A stretch of DNA of 64,000 nt from Roseomonas marmotae (GCF_017654485.1 NZ_CP061091.1:3501233-3565232); one strand, 5' to 3'; numbered from the stretch's first letter, positions 54,313 through 62,637 are shown. Notes: generated by a model not told the origin, from the sequence alone. Numbers and translations are program-made.

Positions 54313-55078
54313 CGTCTCCGCCCGTCCGCCCGCCACCGCAGCCATCAGCCCCGCCGTCAGCCTGAAGGATGTGCACAAGAGCTATGGCCCGCTGGAGGTG
54401 CTGAAAGGCGTCTCCTTCGACGTGGCGCCGGGCGAGGTGGTCGCCATCATCGGCGCCAGCGGTTCCGGCAAATCCACCGCGCTGCGCTGCATCAACGGGT
54501 TGGAGAGCATCCAGGGCGGCAGTATCGAGGTCTGCGGCCACCATGTCGGCCCGCATCTGAAGGACGCCGGGCTGCGCGCGCTGCGGCAGGATGTCGGCAT
54601 CGTCTTCCAGAGCTACAATCTCTTCCCGCACCTGACGGTCGAGCAGAACATCACCCTGGCGCCGCGCCGGGTGAAACGCATGGCCACCAGCGCGGCGCGG
54701 GAACTGGCGCGGGAATGCCTGGCCCAGGTCGGTCTGGCCGAGAAGGCCGATGCCTATCCTGAGCAGCTTTCCGGCGGCCAGCAGCAGCGCGTCGCCATCG
54801 CGCGCTCCCTGGCCATGCGGCCGAAGGTCATGCTGTTCGACGAGGTGACCTCCGCGCTTGACCCCCACCTGACGGGCGAGGTGCTGCGCGTGATGGAGAA
54901 GCTGGCGCGCGCCGGCATGACCATGATCACCGTCACGCATGAAATGGGCTTCGCCCGCCGCGTCGCCAACCGCACCATCTTCATGCGCAGCGGACTGGTC
55001 TGGGAGGTGGGCGGGGCAGAGATGTTCGCCGCGCCCCGGACGCCCGAGTTGCAGCAGTTCCTGGGCAGCGAGCTCTAG
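54296..55078 (+). CDS. polar amino-acid-type ABC transporter ATP-binding protein
   Basis: A 260-residue ABC ATPase of the GlnQ type. Walker A is G-A-S-G-S-G-K-S-T near 54-62, the signature L-S-G-G-Q-Q-Q-R near 160, Walker B V-M-L-F-D-E near 180, and the H-loop T-H-E follows. It has an extra ~20 residue N-terminal segment. The start overlaps the preceding permease gene by 17 bp; an internal start cannot be excluded. Confidence 0.93.
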   Translation: MSAAANVSARPPATAAISPAVSLKDVHKSYGPLEVLKGVSFDVAPGEVVAIIGASGSGKSTALRCINGLESIQGGSIEVCGHHVGPHLKDAGLRALRQDVGIVFQSYNLFPHLTVEQNITLAPRRVKRMATSAARELARECLAQVGLAEKADAYPEQLSGGQQQRVAIARSLAMRPKVMLFDEVTSALDPHLTGEVLRVMEKLARAGMTMITVTHEMGFARRVANRTIFMRSGLVWEVGGAEMFAAPRTPELQQFLGSEL

Positions 55079-55113
55079 CGCCCGATCAAAGAAACCAGAG
55101 GAGGACACCAAGA

Positions 55114-55923
55114 ATGATCACGCCCTTCAATCGCCGCGCGCTGCTGGCCGGGGCCGCCGGCCTCGGCGCCGCCAGCCTGCTCCCCCTGCCCGCGCGCGCG
55201 GACAGCCTGGGCGATATCCGCAAGAACAAGAAGGTCCGCATCGCCGTCGCGATGGGTATCCCGCTCTTCGCCTTCATGGATGCCGGCCTCACTCCCACCG
55301 GCTCGGATGTCGAGACGGCGCGGCTGGTGGCCAAGGCGCTGGATGCCGAGCTGGAACTGATCCAGATCACCAATGCCGCCCGCGTGCCGACCATCCAGAC
55401 GCGCAAGGCGGATATCCTGATCGGCAGCCTGGCCATCACGCCGGAGCGCAAGCGCGCCATCGACTTCAGCATCCCCTATGCGACGCTGGACATCATCGTC
55501 GCCGGCGTCCCTTCCGTCGCGGTGAAGGATTACCCGGACCTCGTCGGGAAGCGCATCGGCGTGACGCGCGCGACGGTGAACGATCTGATGGTCTCGCAGA
55601 ACGCCCGCGGCGCGGAGATCATCCGCTTCGAGGATGACGCGACGCTGATCACCGCCGTCGCCTCCGGCCAACTCGACCTCGTCTCCACCCAGACGGCGGT
55701 GCTGGACAGCATGAACCAGAAGCGCCCCGGCAACCGGCTGGAGGTGAAGTTCGTGCAGCAGGAGCTCAATCTCGGCATCGCCCTGCCGAAGGGGGAAGAT
55801 GCGCTGAAATCCTGGCTGAACGACTGGATCCGCACCGCCTTCAACAATGGCGAGCTGAACAAGGTCTTCAGCCAGTTCCATGGACGCGACCTGCCGAAGG
55901 ATCTGATCAACCGGGAGGTCTGA
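55114..55923 (+). CDS. ABC transporter substrate-binding protein (SBP_bac_3)
   Basis: A 269-residue periplasmic binding protein. The signal (about 1-29) has R-R-A-L-L-A-G-A-A-G, Tat-like, ending A-R-A-D; the SBP_bac_3 domain follows, with A-D-I-L-I-G-S-L-A-I-T-P-E-R near 100. Last gene of the operon, closed by a strong terminator. Ligand unknown: family members bind polar amino acids or opines; the kdgD link is suggestive only. Confidence 0.9.
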   Translation: MITPFNRRALLAGAAGLGAASLLPLPARADSLGDIRKNKKVRIAVAMGIPLFAFMDAGLTPTGSDVETARLVAKALDAELELIQITNAARVPTIQTRKADILIGSLAITPERKRAIDFSIPYATLDIIVAGVPSVAVKDYPDLVGKRIGVTRATVNDLMVSQNARGAEIIRFEDDATLITAVASGQLDLVSTQTAVLDSMNQKRPGNRLEVKFVQQELNLGIALPKGEDALKSWLNDWIRTAFNNGELNKVFSQFHGRDLPKDLINREV

Positions 55924-55944
55924 TCCGCCGGACGCGGGATAGAA

Positions 55945-55984
55945 AAAGGGCGGGCTCCCTTTCGGGGGCCCGCCCTTTCTTTTG
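55945..55984. terminator. bidirectional terminator after the ABC operon
   Basis: An 11-bp stem (AAAGGGCGGGC 55945-55955 with 55968-55978), further inner pairing, and TTTCTTTT on the right (55976-55984). A-rich flanks on the left (55943-55947) give the opposite U-tract, so it can end both the ABC operon and the convergent DUF1328 gene. Confidence 0.92.
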
Positions 55985-55997
55985 CGTGGCTCAGATG

Positions 55998-56165
55998 TCA
56001 GCCAAAGGCCCAGCCGCGGCCGGCGATCAGGGAGATGAGGAAGAGCACCAGGAAGACCACGAAAAGGATCTTGGCGATGCCGCTGGCGGCGGAGGCGATG
56101 CCCGTGAAGCCGAGCACGCCGGCGACGAGCGCGATGACGAGAAAGATCAACGTCCAGTAGAGCAT
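55998..56165 (-). CDS. DUF1328 small membrane protein (YtjA-like)
   Basis: A 55-residue protein starting M-L-Y-W-T-L-I-F, with two membrane helices (about 3-22 and 28-48) and ending G-R-G-W-A-F-G, as in the DUF1328/YtjA family. GAGGAA lies 9 bp before the ATG. Such proteins are often stress-linked in alphaproteobacteria, consistent with lying next to phyR. It is separated from phyR by 282 bp in which I see no other gene. Confidence 0.88.
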   Translation of the reverse strand: MLYWTLIFLVIALVAGVLGFTGIASAASGIAKILFVVFLVLFLISLIAGRGWAFG

Positions 56166-56447
56166 GGCTGAATTTCCTCGGAACGGGACAGGGGGTGGGG
56201 CGGCTGCCTCAGCGGCGGCCGTGGCGGGTAGGCGCGGGACGGAGAGTGCCGGGCATGGCCCCGTGGTGGCGCCGGATGTGCCGGAGTCCGTGGCCTCCGC
56301 TCCCCCTTGCCGCGCCGGGCTGCCGCTGCGGGCATCCGGCCATATCGTCCAGGATCATCCGTCGTCTCCTCCGCCCGCCCAGCAAAGCCAGGCTTCGCAG
56401 TGTCGGTGGAACGTGGCGGACGACACCCTGGTTTCAGCTTGGGGCCG

Positions 56448-57176
56448 TCAATCGATCGGCACGGTCGAGGAAACCGCCTGATAGGTGGCGATCGCCAGCG
56501 CCAGCGGTTCGAAAGGCTTGGAGATCACGAAGGCGGGCTCCACCTGCTCGGCCGTCAGCAGCCGCTCGGGATAGGCGGTGACGAAGATCACCGGCACCTT
56601 CAGCTGTTGCTGGATGCGGCCGACGGCGGTGATGCCATCCCCCCCTGCGCCCAGGTTCACATCGGCCAGGATCAGCCCCGGCCGCTTGCTGGCCGCCAGC
56701 CGCACGGCCTGGGACTCGCTGGCGGCGACGCCCACGACGCGGTGGCCGCAGGATTCCACCAGCTGCCGCACATCCATGGCGATGATCGGCTCATCCTCGA
56801 TCACCAGCACATCGGTCGCGGCGGCGCTGCGCAGCGCCGCCCGCGCCTCCTCCAGCTCCGTCTCCGCCACGTCGGTCGGGATGCCGATGACGGCGCCGGC
56901 CTCGCTGACGGAAAGTTCCTCCAGCGCTGTCAGCAGCAGCAGCTGCCGCTGCCGCGCGCCCAGCACGGCGCCGGAGGCCGGGACCGCGGGCGGCGGCGCC
57001 AGCCGCGTGACGCCGGCATAGAGCGCCAGCCGCGCCGAGAGACCCTCCGGCAGCCCGCCGCGCAGCGCCTGCGCCACCAGCGCATCGCCTGCGGCCTGGC
57101 TGCCGGTCAGCGCCCGCGCGTAACGGCGGGCAGGTGGCAGGCTCCGCAGCAGCTCGGCTTGGGTGACGGCATTCAT
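56448..57176 (-). CDS. phyR: general stress response regulator PhyR
   Basis: A 242-residue anti-anti-sigma response regulator. An EcfG-like sigma domain (about 1-115) that binds NepR instead of RNA polymerase is followed by a receiver domain (about 122-240) with E-D-E-P near 127, Asp172 in A-D-V-N-L, and S-K-P-F near 221. When phosphorylated it sequesters NepR and frees the stress sigma factor. Adjacent are two sigma genes, nepR and a PhyK-like kinase. The intergenic region to the divergent sigma gene (80 bp) lacks a stress promoter; a strong one lies beyond it at 57826-57851. Confidence 0.95.
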   Translation of the reverse strand: MNAVTQAELLRSLPPARRYARALTGSQAAGDALVAQALRGGLPEGLSARLALYAGVTRLAPPPAVPASGAVLGARQRQLLLLTALEELSVSEAGAVIGIPTDVAETELEEARAALRSAAATDVLVIEDEPIIAMDVRQLVESCGHRVVGVAASESQAVRLAASKRPGLILADVNLGAGGDGITAVGRIQQQLKVPVIFVTAYPERLLTAEQVEPAFVISKPFEPLALAIATYQAVSSTVPID

Positions 57177-57256
57177 ATCGTGGCCCTCGTATCAGTGCTG
57201 TGTGTCGGCTTGCTCTTGGGCCGCGGGGCGGCGCTCGCTAAGACAGTCATCGCATC

Positions 57257-57757
57257 ATGACCGATCAGCCAGAGTCTGTCCGCCTTTCCTTGCCGCCCCT
57301 GCTGCCGGACCTGCGCGCCTTCGCGCGCTTCCTGGCGCGGGATACGACCCTGGCCGATGATCTGGTGCAGGAAGCGGTTTTGCGCGCCTTGCGTGCCGAA
57401 TCTCAATGGATCCCGGGAACCAGCCTGCGGGCATGGATGTTTCATATCCTGCGTAATGTCTTCCTGGAGCAACTGCGCCGCCGCGGCACTGAGCGCCGCG
57501 CGCTGGAGCGGCTGCCCGGACATGATGAAAGCGGCGTGCCGCAGGAGGAACATGGAGAGTTGGAAGATCTGGGCCGTGCCTTGCAGTCCCTGCCCATGCC
57601 CCAGCGGGAGGCCTTGATTCTGGTCGGTGCGCACGGCCTGTCGCATGAAGAGGCAGCGGCTGTCTGCGCGGTGCCGGTCGGCACGGTGAAGGCGCGCGTC
57701 TCGCGTGCCCGTGCGGCGCTGGCGCGCAGGTTTCCGCATCGCGCACCCGTGGAATAG
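57257..57757 (+). CDS. EcfG-like/ECF sigma factor, first copy
   Basis: A 166-residue sigma-70 family protein. Region 2 (about 16-80) has D-D-L-V-Q-E-A-V-L-R-A; region 4 (about 105-160) has L-S-H-E-E-A-A-A-V-C-A-V-P-V-G-T-V-K. It is related to EcfG/RpoE-like stress sigma factors but is not directly linked to nepR. It lies between phyR and the second sigma gene, divergent from phyR by 80 bp. It may be a second GSR sigma factor with different targets or a regulator of it. Confidence 0.9.
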   Translation: MTDQPESVRLSLPPLLPDLRAFARFLARDTTLADDLVQEAVLRALRAESQWIPGTSLRAWMFHILRNVFLEQLRRRGTERRALERLPGHDESGVPQEEHGELEDLGRALQSLPMPQREALILVGAHGLSHEEAAAVCAVPVGTVKARVSRARAALARRFPHRAPVE

Positions 57758-57825
57758 CAGGCGGGTGGCGCAGCGGCAGGCAAGGGAATGGTCGGTCTTG
57801 GCAGCGCGCATGGATCCACGCCGCA

Positions 57826-57851
57826 AACGCCCAGGCCGGAGCTTCGGTTCC
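57826..57851 (-). promoter_or_regulatory. EcfG-consensus promoter firing towards phyR, antisense to the first sigma gene
   Basis: On the minus strand GGAAC (57851-57847), a 17-bp spacer and CGTT (57829-57826) match the alphaproteobacterial general-stress promoter exactly. Predicted transcription begins near 57818 and would run antisense across the whole 57257-57757 sigma gene before reaching phyR at 57176 (about 640 nt leader). No gene starts between it and that sigma gene on the minus strand. Confidence 0.72.
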
Positions 57852-57895
57852 ATGCATAATCCGCATGGCAGGAATGCATTATAGAGATAGACAGA

Positions 57896-58603
57896 ATGCA
57901 ACTGCTTTCAGTGCTGGCTCATTGGTCGGACATGCAAGGCCATGAGAAGGATACCCGACAGGTGACCCAGTCCGAGACCGCGACCACTCTCGCCGAGACC
58001 GTGACCGAGGGCCCCAGCTTCCACGAGCAGCTCATTGCCCTGCTGCCCCGGCTGCGCGTCCAGGCTGTGTCCATGACCCGCAATCGCGCCGACGCCGATG
58101 ACCTCGTCCAGGCTGCGGTCAGCAACGCTCTGGCGGCCCAGGCCAGCTTCACCCCCGGCACCAATTTCGGCGCCTGGATGTTCCGCATCCTGCGGAACCG
58201 CTTCCTCTCCGATATCCGCCGCAAGCGTGACACCTGCGACATGGACAATGCGCCCGCGGAGGCGCTGGCCCGCCCGCCGGCGCAGGAAGACAGCCTGGCA
58301 CTGCGCGAGCTGCGGATGCGGCTGGCCGATCTGCCGGAGGATCACCGCACCGCCCTGATGCTCGTCACGGTGCAGGGCATGTCCTATGAGGAAGCCGCCG
58401 AGGTCATGGGCTGCGCGGTCGGCACCGCCAAGTGCCGTGTCTTCCGCGCGCGCCGCCAGCTGGAGGCCTGGCTGTTGGGCGAGGAGCCGCGGGCGAAGCG
58501 TGGCACGGCTCAACCTCAAGCTGGCGAGACCTCTCGTCGTGGTGCTACAAGCCGCAAGGCGAACACGAAGGCCAGCGGGCAGGCACTGCACCTGGGAAGC
58601 TGA
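57896..58603 (+). CDS. EcfG-type general stress sigma factor
   Basis: A sigma factor of up to 235 residues, with start uncertain: ATG 57896, ATG 57932 or GTG 57962 (213 residues from the last, with GAAGGA 10 bp upstream). Region 2 has D-A-D-D-L-V-Q-A-A-V-S-N-A-L, region 4 M-S-Y-E-E-A-A-E-V-M-G-C-A-V-G-T-A-K, both EcfG-like. The last ~40 residues form an Arg/Lys/Ser/Thr-rich basic tail beyond region 4. Its stop overlaps the nepR start by 1 bp (TGATG), the coupling expected of a sigma/anti-sigma pair, so this is the likely NepR-controlled stress sigma. Confidence 0.92.
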   Translation: MQLLSVLAHWSDMQGHEKDTRQVTQSETATTLAETVTEGPSFHEQLIALLPRLRVQAVSMTRNRADADDLVQAAVSNALAAQASFTPGTNFGAWMFRILRNRFLSDIRRKRDTCDMDNAPAEALARPPAQEDSLALRELRMRLADLPEDHRTALMLVTVQGMSYEEAAEVMGCAVGTAKCRVFRARRQLEAWLLGEEPRAKRGTAQPQAGETSRRGATSRKANTKASGQALHLGS

Positions 58604-58812
58604 TGGACGATCAGGCGGATAAGCGTGTGTTGGCGGAGGAGGGTGAAGAGCCCTCCGACCGCCCGAGGGAGCGAAGCAATCGCAAGGGCACTCCCGATGC
58701 CGCCTTCGATCTATGGCTGCAGCGCGGTCTGCACGCCATGTATGATGACATCGCCCGCGAACCCATCCCCGAGGAATTGCTCAGGCTGATCGAGCAGGAC
58801 CGCACGAAGTGA
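58603..58812 (+). CDS. nepR: anti-sigma factor NepR
   Basis: A 69-residue anti-sigma factor. After a charged N-terminus the conserved part (about 36-66) holds A-F-D-L-W-L-Q-R-G-L-H-A-M-Y-D-D-I and E-P-I-P-E-E-L-L-R-L, the two helices that bind EcfG or PhyR. Overlaps of 1 bp with the sigma gene before and 4 bp (GTGA) with the kinase gene after mean the three are translationally coupled. Confidence 0.93.
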   Translation: MDDQADKRVLAEEGEEPSDRPRERSNRKGTPDAAFDLWLQRGLHAMYDDIAREPIPEELLRLIEQDRTK

Positions 58813-60659
58813 CCCCACCGGCGGCGCCACCGTCCCGGTGGGCGCCGTGGCGGCTGATCCACACTGTACGCGGGCGCATGCTGGTACTGCTGATGGTGGC
58901 CAGCGTCCCCGTCATCGGCATCGCCGGTGCCAATGCCATCCTGGGATATGAGGCCGAACTGGCCTCCGGCCGGCGCAATGCAGCGATGCTCGGCGAGATC
59001 ACGGCCGAGCGCTACGGCTCCCGCATCTCCACCATGCGCGAGATGCTGCGCGGCATTGCCCGCAACCCCAGCCTGAGCGCCCTGGCCAACGACCATTGCG
59101 GTGCCGATCTGGGCATGCTGCTGAACATCTACCGGGACCGGTATTCCAATATATGGGTTCTGGATGGCGATGGCCGTCTGATCTGCAGCGCCCTGCCCGA
59201 TGCCCCGCGGGGCGGGGATTTCTCCTCCGCCTCATCCTTCGCCCTGGCCCGCGACATGGCCGCGCAGCTCTCCCGCAGGCCCGATGGCGCTGGCGAAGGC
59301 TTCGCGCTGGACCGCTTCAGCAGCGGCCTGCTGACCAACCGCCCCATCCTGGTGGGCCTGGTCCCGGTGATGGAAGGCACCCGCCTGAGCCGCGTCATCG
59401 CCGCCGGCCTGCTGATGGATGCCTTCATCCGCAGCGGCACGCGCACCCCCCTGCATGAAAGCCAGCGCGTCTGGCTGGCGGACCGCGAGAATACCCTGGT
59501 CCCCCTCACCACCGCCCGGGCCGAGGAACTGCCCGGGGAACCGCTGCTGCGTCGCCTGCTGAACGACCCGGCTGTCGGGGCGGTCGAGGGCCATGCCCGC
59601 AACGGGCAGGACTTCGCCTATGCCATCTCCCCGCTCGATGCCGATGTCCGGCTGGTGGTGGGCCTGCCCACCGGGGATATCCGCCGTGCCGCCAACCATC
59701 TGCTGCTGCGGCGGGTGGGTGAGCTGGCGGCCTTCCTGTTGGCCTGCCTCGTCGTCATTGTCGTCGGCGCCGATATCGCCATCGCCCGCCCGCTGCGGCA
59801 GCTGGCCTGGCGGGTCCGTGCCTGGCGCCCCGGCGCGCCCTTCGGCGGACGCCCCCTTCGCGGGGAGCCGGAGGAGGTCCGCCGGCTGGAGCAGGCCTTC
59901 ACCGATGCCGCCGTCACCATCTCGGCACGGGAGGAGGAGCTGCGGGCCGCGCTGCGCCAGCGCGACCTGCTGATGGCCGAGATCCACCATCGCGTGAAGA
60001 ACAACCTGCAGATCGTCGCCTCGCTGCTGAACCTGCAGGCCGGGCGCCTGCGCGACCCCGCCGCTCGGGCCGAATTCGGCACGGCGCGGGACCGCGTGCA
60101 GGCCCTCGCGACCCTGCACCGCCACCTCTATACGAACCGCAGCTTCGAGGCGATCGCGCTGCGCCCCTTCCTGGAGGAGCTGTGCCAGCAGCTCTTCAGC
60201 GCGCTCGGCGAGACGCCCGGACGCCGCATCAGCCTGGTGGTGCAGGCCGGGGAGCTGGAGATCGTGACGGACCAGGCTGTCTCCCTGGCGCTGCTGGTGA
60301 CGGAGGCCGTGACCAATAGCATCAAGCACGCCTTCCCTGACGACGCCTCCGGCACGATCACCATTTCCGTGCAGACGGAGCCCTCGGGCGAGCCGGACGA
60401 GGATGGCGAGGGCGTGGAGGTGCTGCTTTCCATCCGCGACAACGGCCAAGGCATGAGCGAAGATGACGAGAGCAGCGGCGGCATCGGCATGACCCTGATC
60501 CAGGGCTTCGCCCAGCATCTGGGCGGCCAGATCCACCGCCACCCCGGCCCCGCCGGCGGTACCGAGCTGACCCTGCGCTTTCCGCTGCGGCGGCGGGAAG
60601 GCGAGATTTCCGGCCGCCACATGGCCGGCGCCATGGAGGAAGCCGAAAGCCCGGGCTGA
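58809..60659 (+). CDS. PhyK-like membrane sensor histidine kinase
   Basis: A 616-residue kinase beginning with GTG. A membrane helix (about 24-45) and a second (about 303-325) flank a periplasmic sensor region of about 255 residues, followed by a HAMP-like linker and HisKA2 domain (H-H-R-V-K-N-N-L-Q, His394) and HATPase_c. Position and HisKA2 type identify it as the probable PhyR kinase (PhyK-like). Translationally coupled to nepR. The periplasmic ligand is not evident. Confidence 0.92.
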   Translation: MTPPAAPPSRWAPWRLIHTVRGRMLVLLMVASVPVIGIAGANAILGYEAELASGRRNAAMLGEITAERYGSRISTMREMLRGIARNPSLSALANDHCGADLGMLLNIYRDRYSNIWVLDGDGRLICSALPDAPRGGDFSSASSFALARDMAAQLSRRPDGAGEGFALDRFSSGLLTNRPILVGLVPVMEGTRLSRVIAAGLLMDAFIRSGTRTPLHESQRVWLADRENTLVPLTTARAEELPGEPLLRRLLNDPAVGAVEGHARNGQDFAYAISPLDADVRLVVGLPTGDIRRAANHLLLRRVGELAAFLLACLVVIVVGADIAIARPLRQLAWRVRAWRPGAPFGGRPLRGEPEEVRRLEQAFTDAAVTISAREEELRAALRQRDLLMAEIHHRVKNNLQIVASLLNLQAGRLRDPAARAEFGTARDRVQALATLHRHLYTNRSFEAIALRPFLEELCQQLFSALGETPGRRISLVVQAGELEIVTDQAVSLALLVTEAVTNSIKHAFPDDASGTITISVQTEPSGEPDEDGEGVEVLLSIRDNGQGMSEDDESSGGIGMTLIQGFAQHLGGQIHRHPGPAGGTELTLRFPLRRREGEISGRHMAGAMEEAESPG

Positions 60660-60679
60660 AGGCGGCGCTCACGCTTCTC

Positions 60680-60704
60680 GCAACCAGACCTCCAGCGCGG
60701 CGTT
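60680..60704 (+). promoter_or_regulatory. candidate EcfG promoter before the envelope-stress operon
   Basis: GCAAC (60680-60684), 16-bp spacer, CGTT (60701-60704): one mismatch to GGAAC-N16/17-CGTT. It would start transcription about 22 bp before the lipoprotein ATG at 60734, which has AGGAGA upstream. Confidence 0.5.
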
Positions 60705-60733
60705 AAGCTCGTATATGGGTCAGGAGAATCTCC

Positions 60734-60931
60734 ATGCGCAGGTTGATCCCCCAGTTTCTGACGGCGCTCTTGCTGCTGCTGCCCCTGATTCTGATGGCGT
60801 GCCAGGAAGGGCCTGCGGAACGTACCGGTCGCAGTATCGACAATATCGGTGATTCCATCCGCGACGCGGTAGACCCGCCCAGCGGCCCCGCCGAACGTCT
60901 CGGCCGCGACATCGATCGCGCCACCCGCTAA
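60734..60931 (+). CDS. entericidin-like small lipoprotein
   Basis: A 65-residue lipoprotein with a hydrophobic signal peptide and lipobox L-M-A-C (Cys23), followed by E-R-T-G-R-S-I-D-N-I-G-D-S-I, the repeat style of entericidin-type and related stress lipoproteins. AGGAGA lies 7 bp before the ATG. First gene of a three-gene cluster after the stress-response locus. Confidence 0.82.
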   Translation: MRRLIPQFLTALLLLLPLILMACQEGPAERTGRSIDNIGDSIRDAVDPPSGPAERLGRDIDRATR

Positions 60932-60972
60932 GCCTCAACTCAGGCCGCCGCCCCCCCCGAAGGAGAACCGAC

Positions 60973-61272
60973 ATGGCTTCGTCTCACGACATCAATCTCG
61001 AACCCGTCGAGGAAAAGATCGCCGACCTCCGGCGCAAGGTGGAAGCACTGATGGAGGAGCGCGTGACCCCGGCCGTCAGCCGCGCCGCCGGCCGGGCGCA
61101 GGACTTCGCCGACCGCGCCCAGGGCATGGCGCGTGACCTCGGCGACCAGGTCTCCGACACCGCGCGGAAGGAGGCCGATACCGTCGCCAGCCTGGTGCGG
61201 GAACGCCCCTTCACCTCCATCGCCCTGGCCGCCGGCCTGGGTTACGTCCTGGCCCGCCTTCTGGGGCGCTGA
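60973..61272 (+). CDS. DUF883/YqjD/ElaB-like membrane-anchored protein
   Basis: A 99-residue protein with a long coiled-coil-like amphipathic region (about 8-75) and a C-terminal anchor (A-L-A-A-G-L-G-Y-V-L-A-R-L-L). In related bacteria such proteins tether ribosomes or act in stress. GAAGGAGA precedes the ATG by 6 bp. It lies 41 bp after the lipoprotein gene and 4 bp before the YqjE-like gene. Confidence 0.85.
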   Translation: MASSHDINLEPVEEKIADLRRKVEALMEERVTPAVSRAAGRAQDFADRAQGMARDLGDQVSDTARKEADTVASLVRERPFTSIALAAGLGYVLARLLGR

Positions 61273-61276
61273 CGGG

Positions 61277-61672
61277 ATGCGCTCGCTCCGCCTCTTGAAT
61301 CTGGCCTGGGAGGCGGAGCGCACCCGGCTGGGCCTCAGGCTCCAGCGTGAGGTCCGCCGCGTCATTCTCTTCGCCGTGGCGGGGGTAATGGCGGGAGCGG
61401 CCTTCGCCATGCTGCACCTGGTCGCCTGGATCGCCCTTGGCGCCACTCTCTCGCCGCTGTGGCGCGCCATCGCCATCTTCGCCTTCGATCTGGTACTCGC
61501 GGCCATCATCCTGCTCATCGCCATGCGGAATCCGCCCAGCCCCGCCGAGCTGGAGGCGGCCTCCATCCGCCGCACCGCCCTGATCGAGGCCCGCAACGGC
61601 GTCGGCGTCAGCATGGTGCCGCTGGCCTTCGGCCTGCTGCGCCGCCGCCGCAGGCGCCGCTACGAGGACTGA
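61277..61672 (+). CDS. phage-holin-family/YqjE-like membrane protein
   Basis: A 131-residue protein with two membrane helices (about 29-52 and 60-83) and a basic C-terminal tail (R-R-R-R-R-R-R). It is like YqjE/holin superfamily III proteins that follow DUF883/YqjD genes. Coupled to that gene by 4 bp. Function unknown; stress linkage inferred from position. Confidence 0.8.
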   Translation: MRSLRLLNLAWEAERTRLGLRLQREVRRVILFAVAGVMAGAAFAMLHLVAWIALGATLSPLWRAIAIFAFDLVLAAIILLIAMRNPPSPAELEAASIRRTALIEARNGVGVSMVPLAFGLLRRRRRRRYED

Positions 61673-61714
61673 GAGCGCCCTCGCCAGCCGTCCAGGGCCG
61701 GCGTAAACAGTGCC

Positions 61715-62557
61715 ATGCCCGAGCTCCCCGAAGTCGAGACCGTGATGCGCGGCCTGGCCGCCGTGTTGCAGGGCCAGACCATCCTGCGCGCCGAGACCCG
61801 GCGCGAGGGAATGCGCTGGCCCTTCCCCGCCCGGCTGGCCGAGACCCTGGCGGGCGCGCGGGTCGAGGGCTTCCGCCGGCGCGGCAAATACATGCTGATG
61901 CGCCTGTCCAACGCGCAATCCGTGCTGATCCATCTGGGCATGTCCGGCCGCATGGTGGCGCGCCCGCGCGGCGCCAATACCCCGCCCCCCGCCCATGAGC
62001 ACCTGATGCTGGAGACGGCGGAGGGCACCCATGTCGGCTTCGTGGACCCCCGCCGCTTCGGCAGCGTGGACCTGGTGCCAACCGCCGCCGAGGACAGCCA
62101 CCGCCTGCTGGCCGGCATGGGGCCGGAGCCGCTGGAGGAGGGCTTCACCCCCGCCATCCTCGGCGCCGCCCTGGCCGGCAAGCAGACCCCCGTCAAGGCC
62201 GCGCTGCTGGACCAGTCCGTCGTCGCCGGGCTCGGCAACATCTATGTGGCGGAGGCCCTCTTCCGCGCCGGCATCTCCCCCCGCCGCCTGGCCGGCACCA
62301 TCCCCGGCGCCCGCGCCCAGCGCCTCGTCCCCGCCATCCGGCAGGTGCTGCAGGAGGCGATCGATGCCGGCGGCTCCTCGCTGCGGGACTATGTGCGGGC
62401 GGATGGCGAGCTCGGCCGCTTCCAGGACCGGTTCCAGGTCTATGACCGCGAGGGGCAGCCCTGCCCGCTCTGCCCGGGAGCACCGGCCTGCCGGGGCGTC
62501 TCCCGCATCACCCAGGGCGGGCGCAGCACCTTCTTCTGCGCGCGCACGCAGCGCTGA
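61715..62557 (+). CDS. mutM: formamidopyrimidine-DNA glycosylase
   Basis: A 280-residue Fpg enzyme removing oxidised purines (8-oxoguanine). N-terminal M-P-E-L-P-E-V-E-T with catalytic Pro2 and Glu3, K-P-type Lys near 157, and the C-terminal zinc finger C-x2-C-x16-C-x2-C-like (last two as [12 protein letters not shown]). Its order mutM, enoyl-CoA hydratase, rpsT is common next to dnaA in Rhodospirillales. Confidence 0.95.
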   Translation: MPELPEVETVMRGLAAVLQGQTILRAETRREGMRWPFPARLAETLAGARVEGFRRRGKYMLMRLSNAQSVLIHLGMSGRMVARPRGANTPPPAHEHLMLETAEGTHVGFVDPRRFGSVDLVPTAAEDSHRLLAGMGPEPLEEGFTPAILGAALAGKQTPVKAALLDQSVVAGLGNIYVAEALFRAGISPRRLAGTIPGARAQRLVPAIRQVLQEAIDAGGSSLRDYVRADGELGRFQDRFQVYDREGQPCPLCPGAPACRGVSRITQGGRSTFFCARTQR

Positions 62558-62637
62558 GGCGGCGGGGGCGGCACCCCCTGGCCCCGGCGCGGCAGCTGTG
62601 CAAGCTAGACCCTTCAAACGCCAGGGGAGCGACGGGA

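Noticed and set aside
56408..56433. GGAAC-N17-GGTT on the plus strand at 56408-56433 as an EcfG promoter
   Set aside because: The -10 is imperfect and it points into the 3' end of phyR in antisense, with no gene downstream on that strand; probably chance.
57173..57901. Minus-strand open frame downstream of the EcfG-type promoter at 57826
   Set aside because: It is antisense to the first sigma gene and encodes a basic Arg/Cys/His-rich sequence without family features; the promoter is better explained by phyR.
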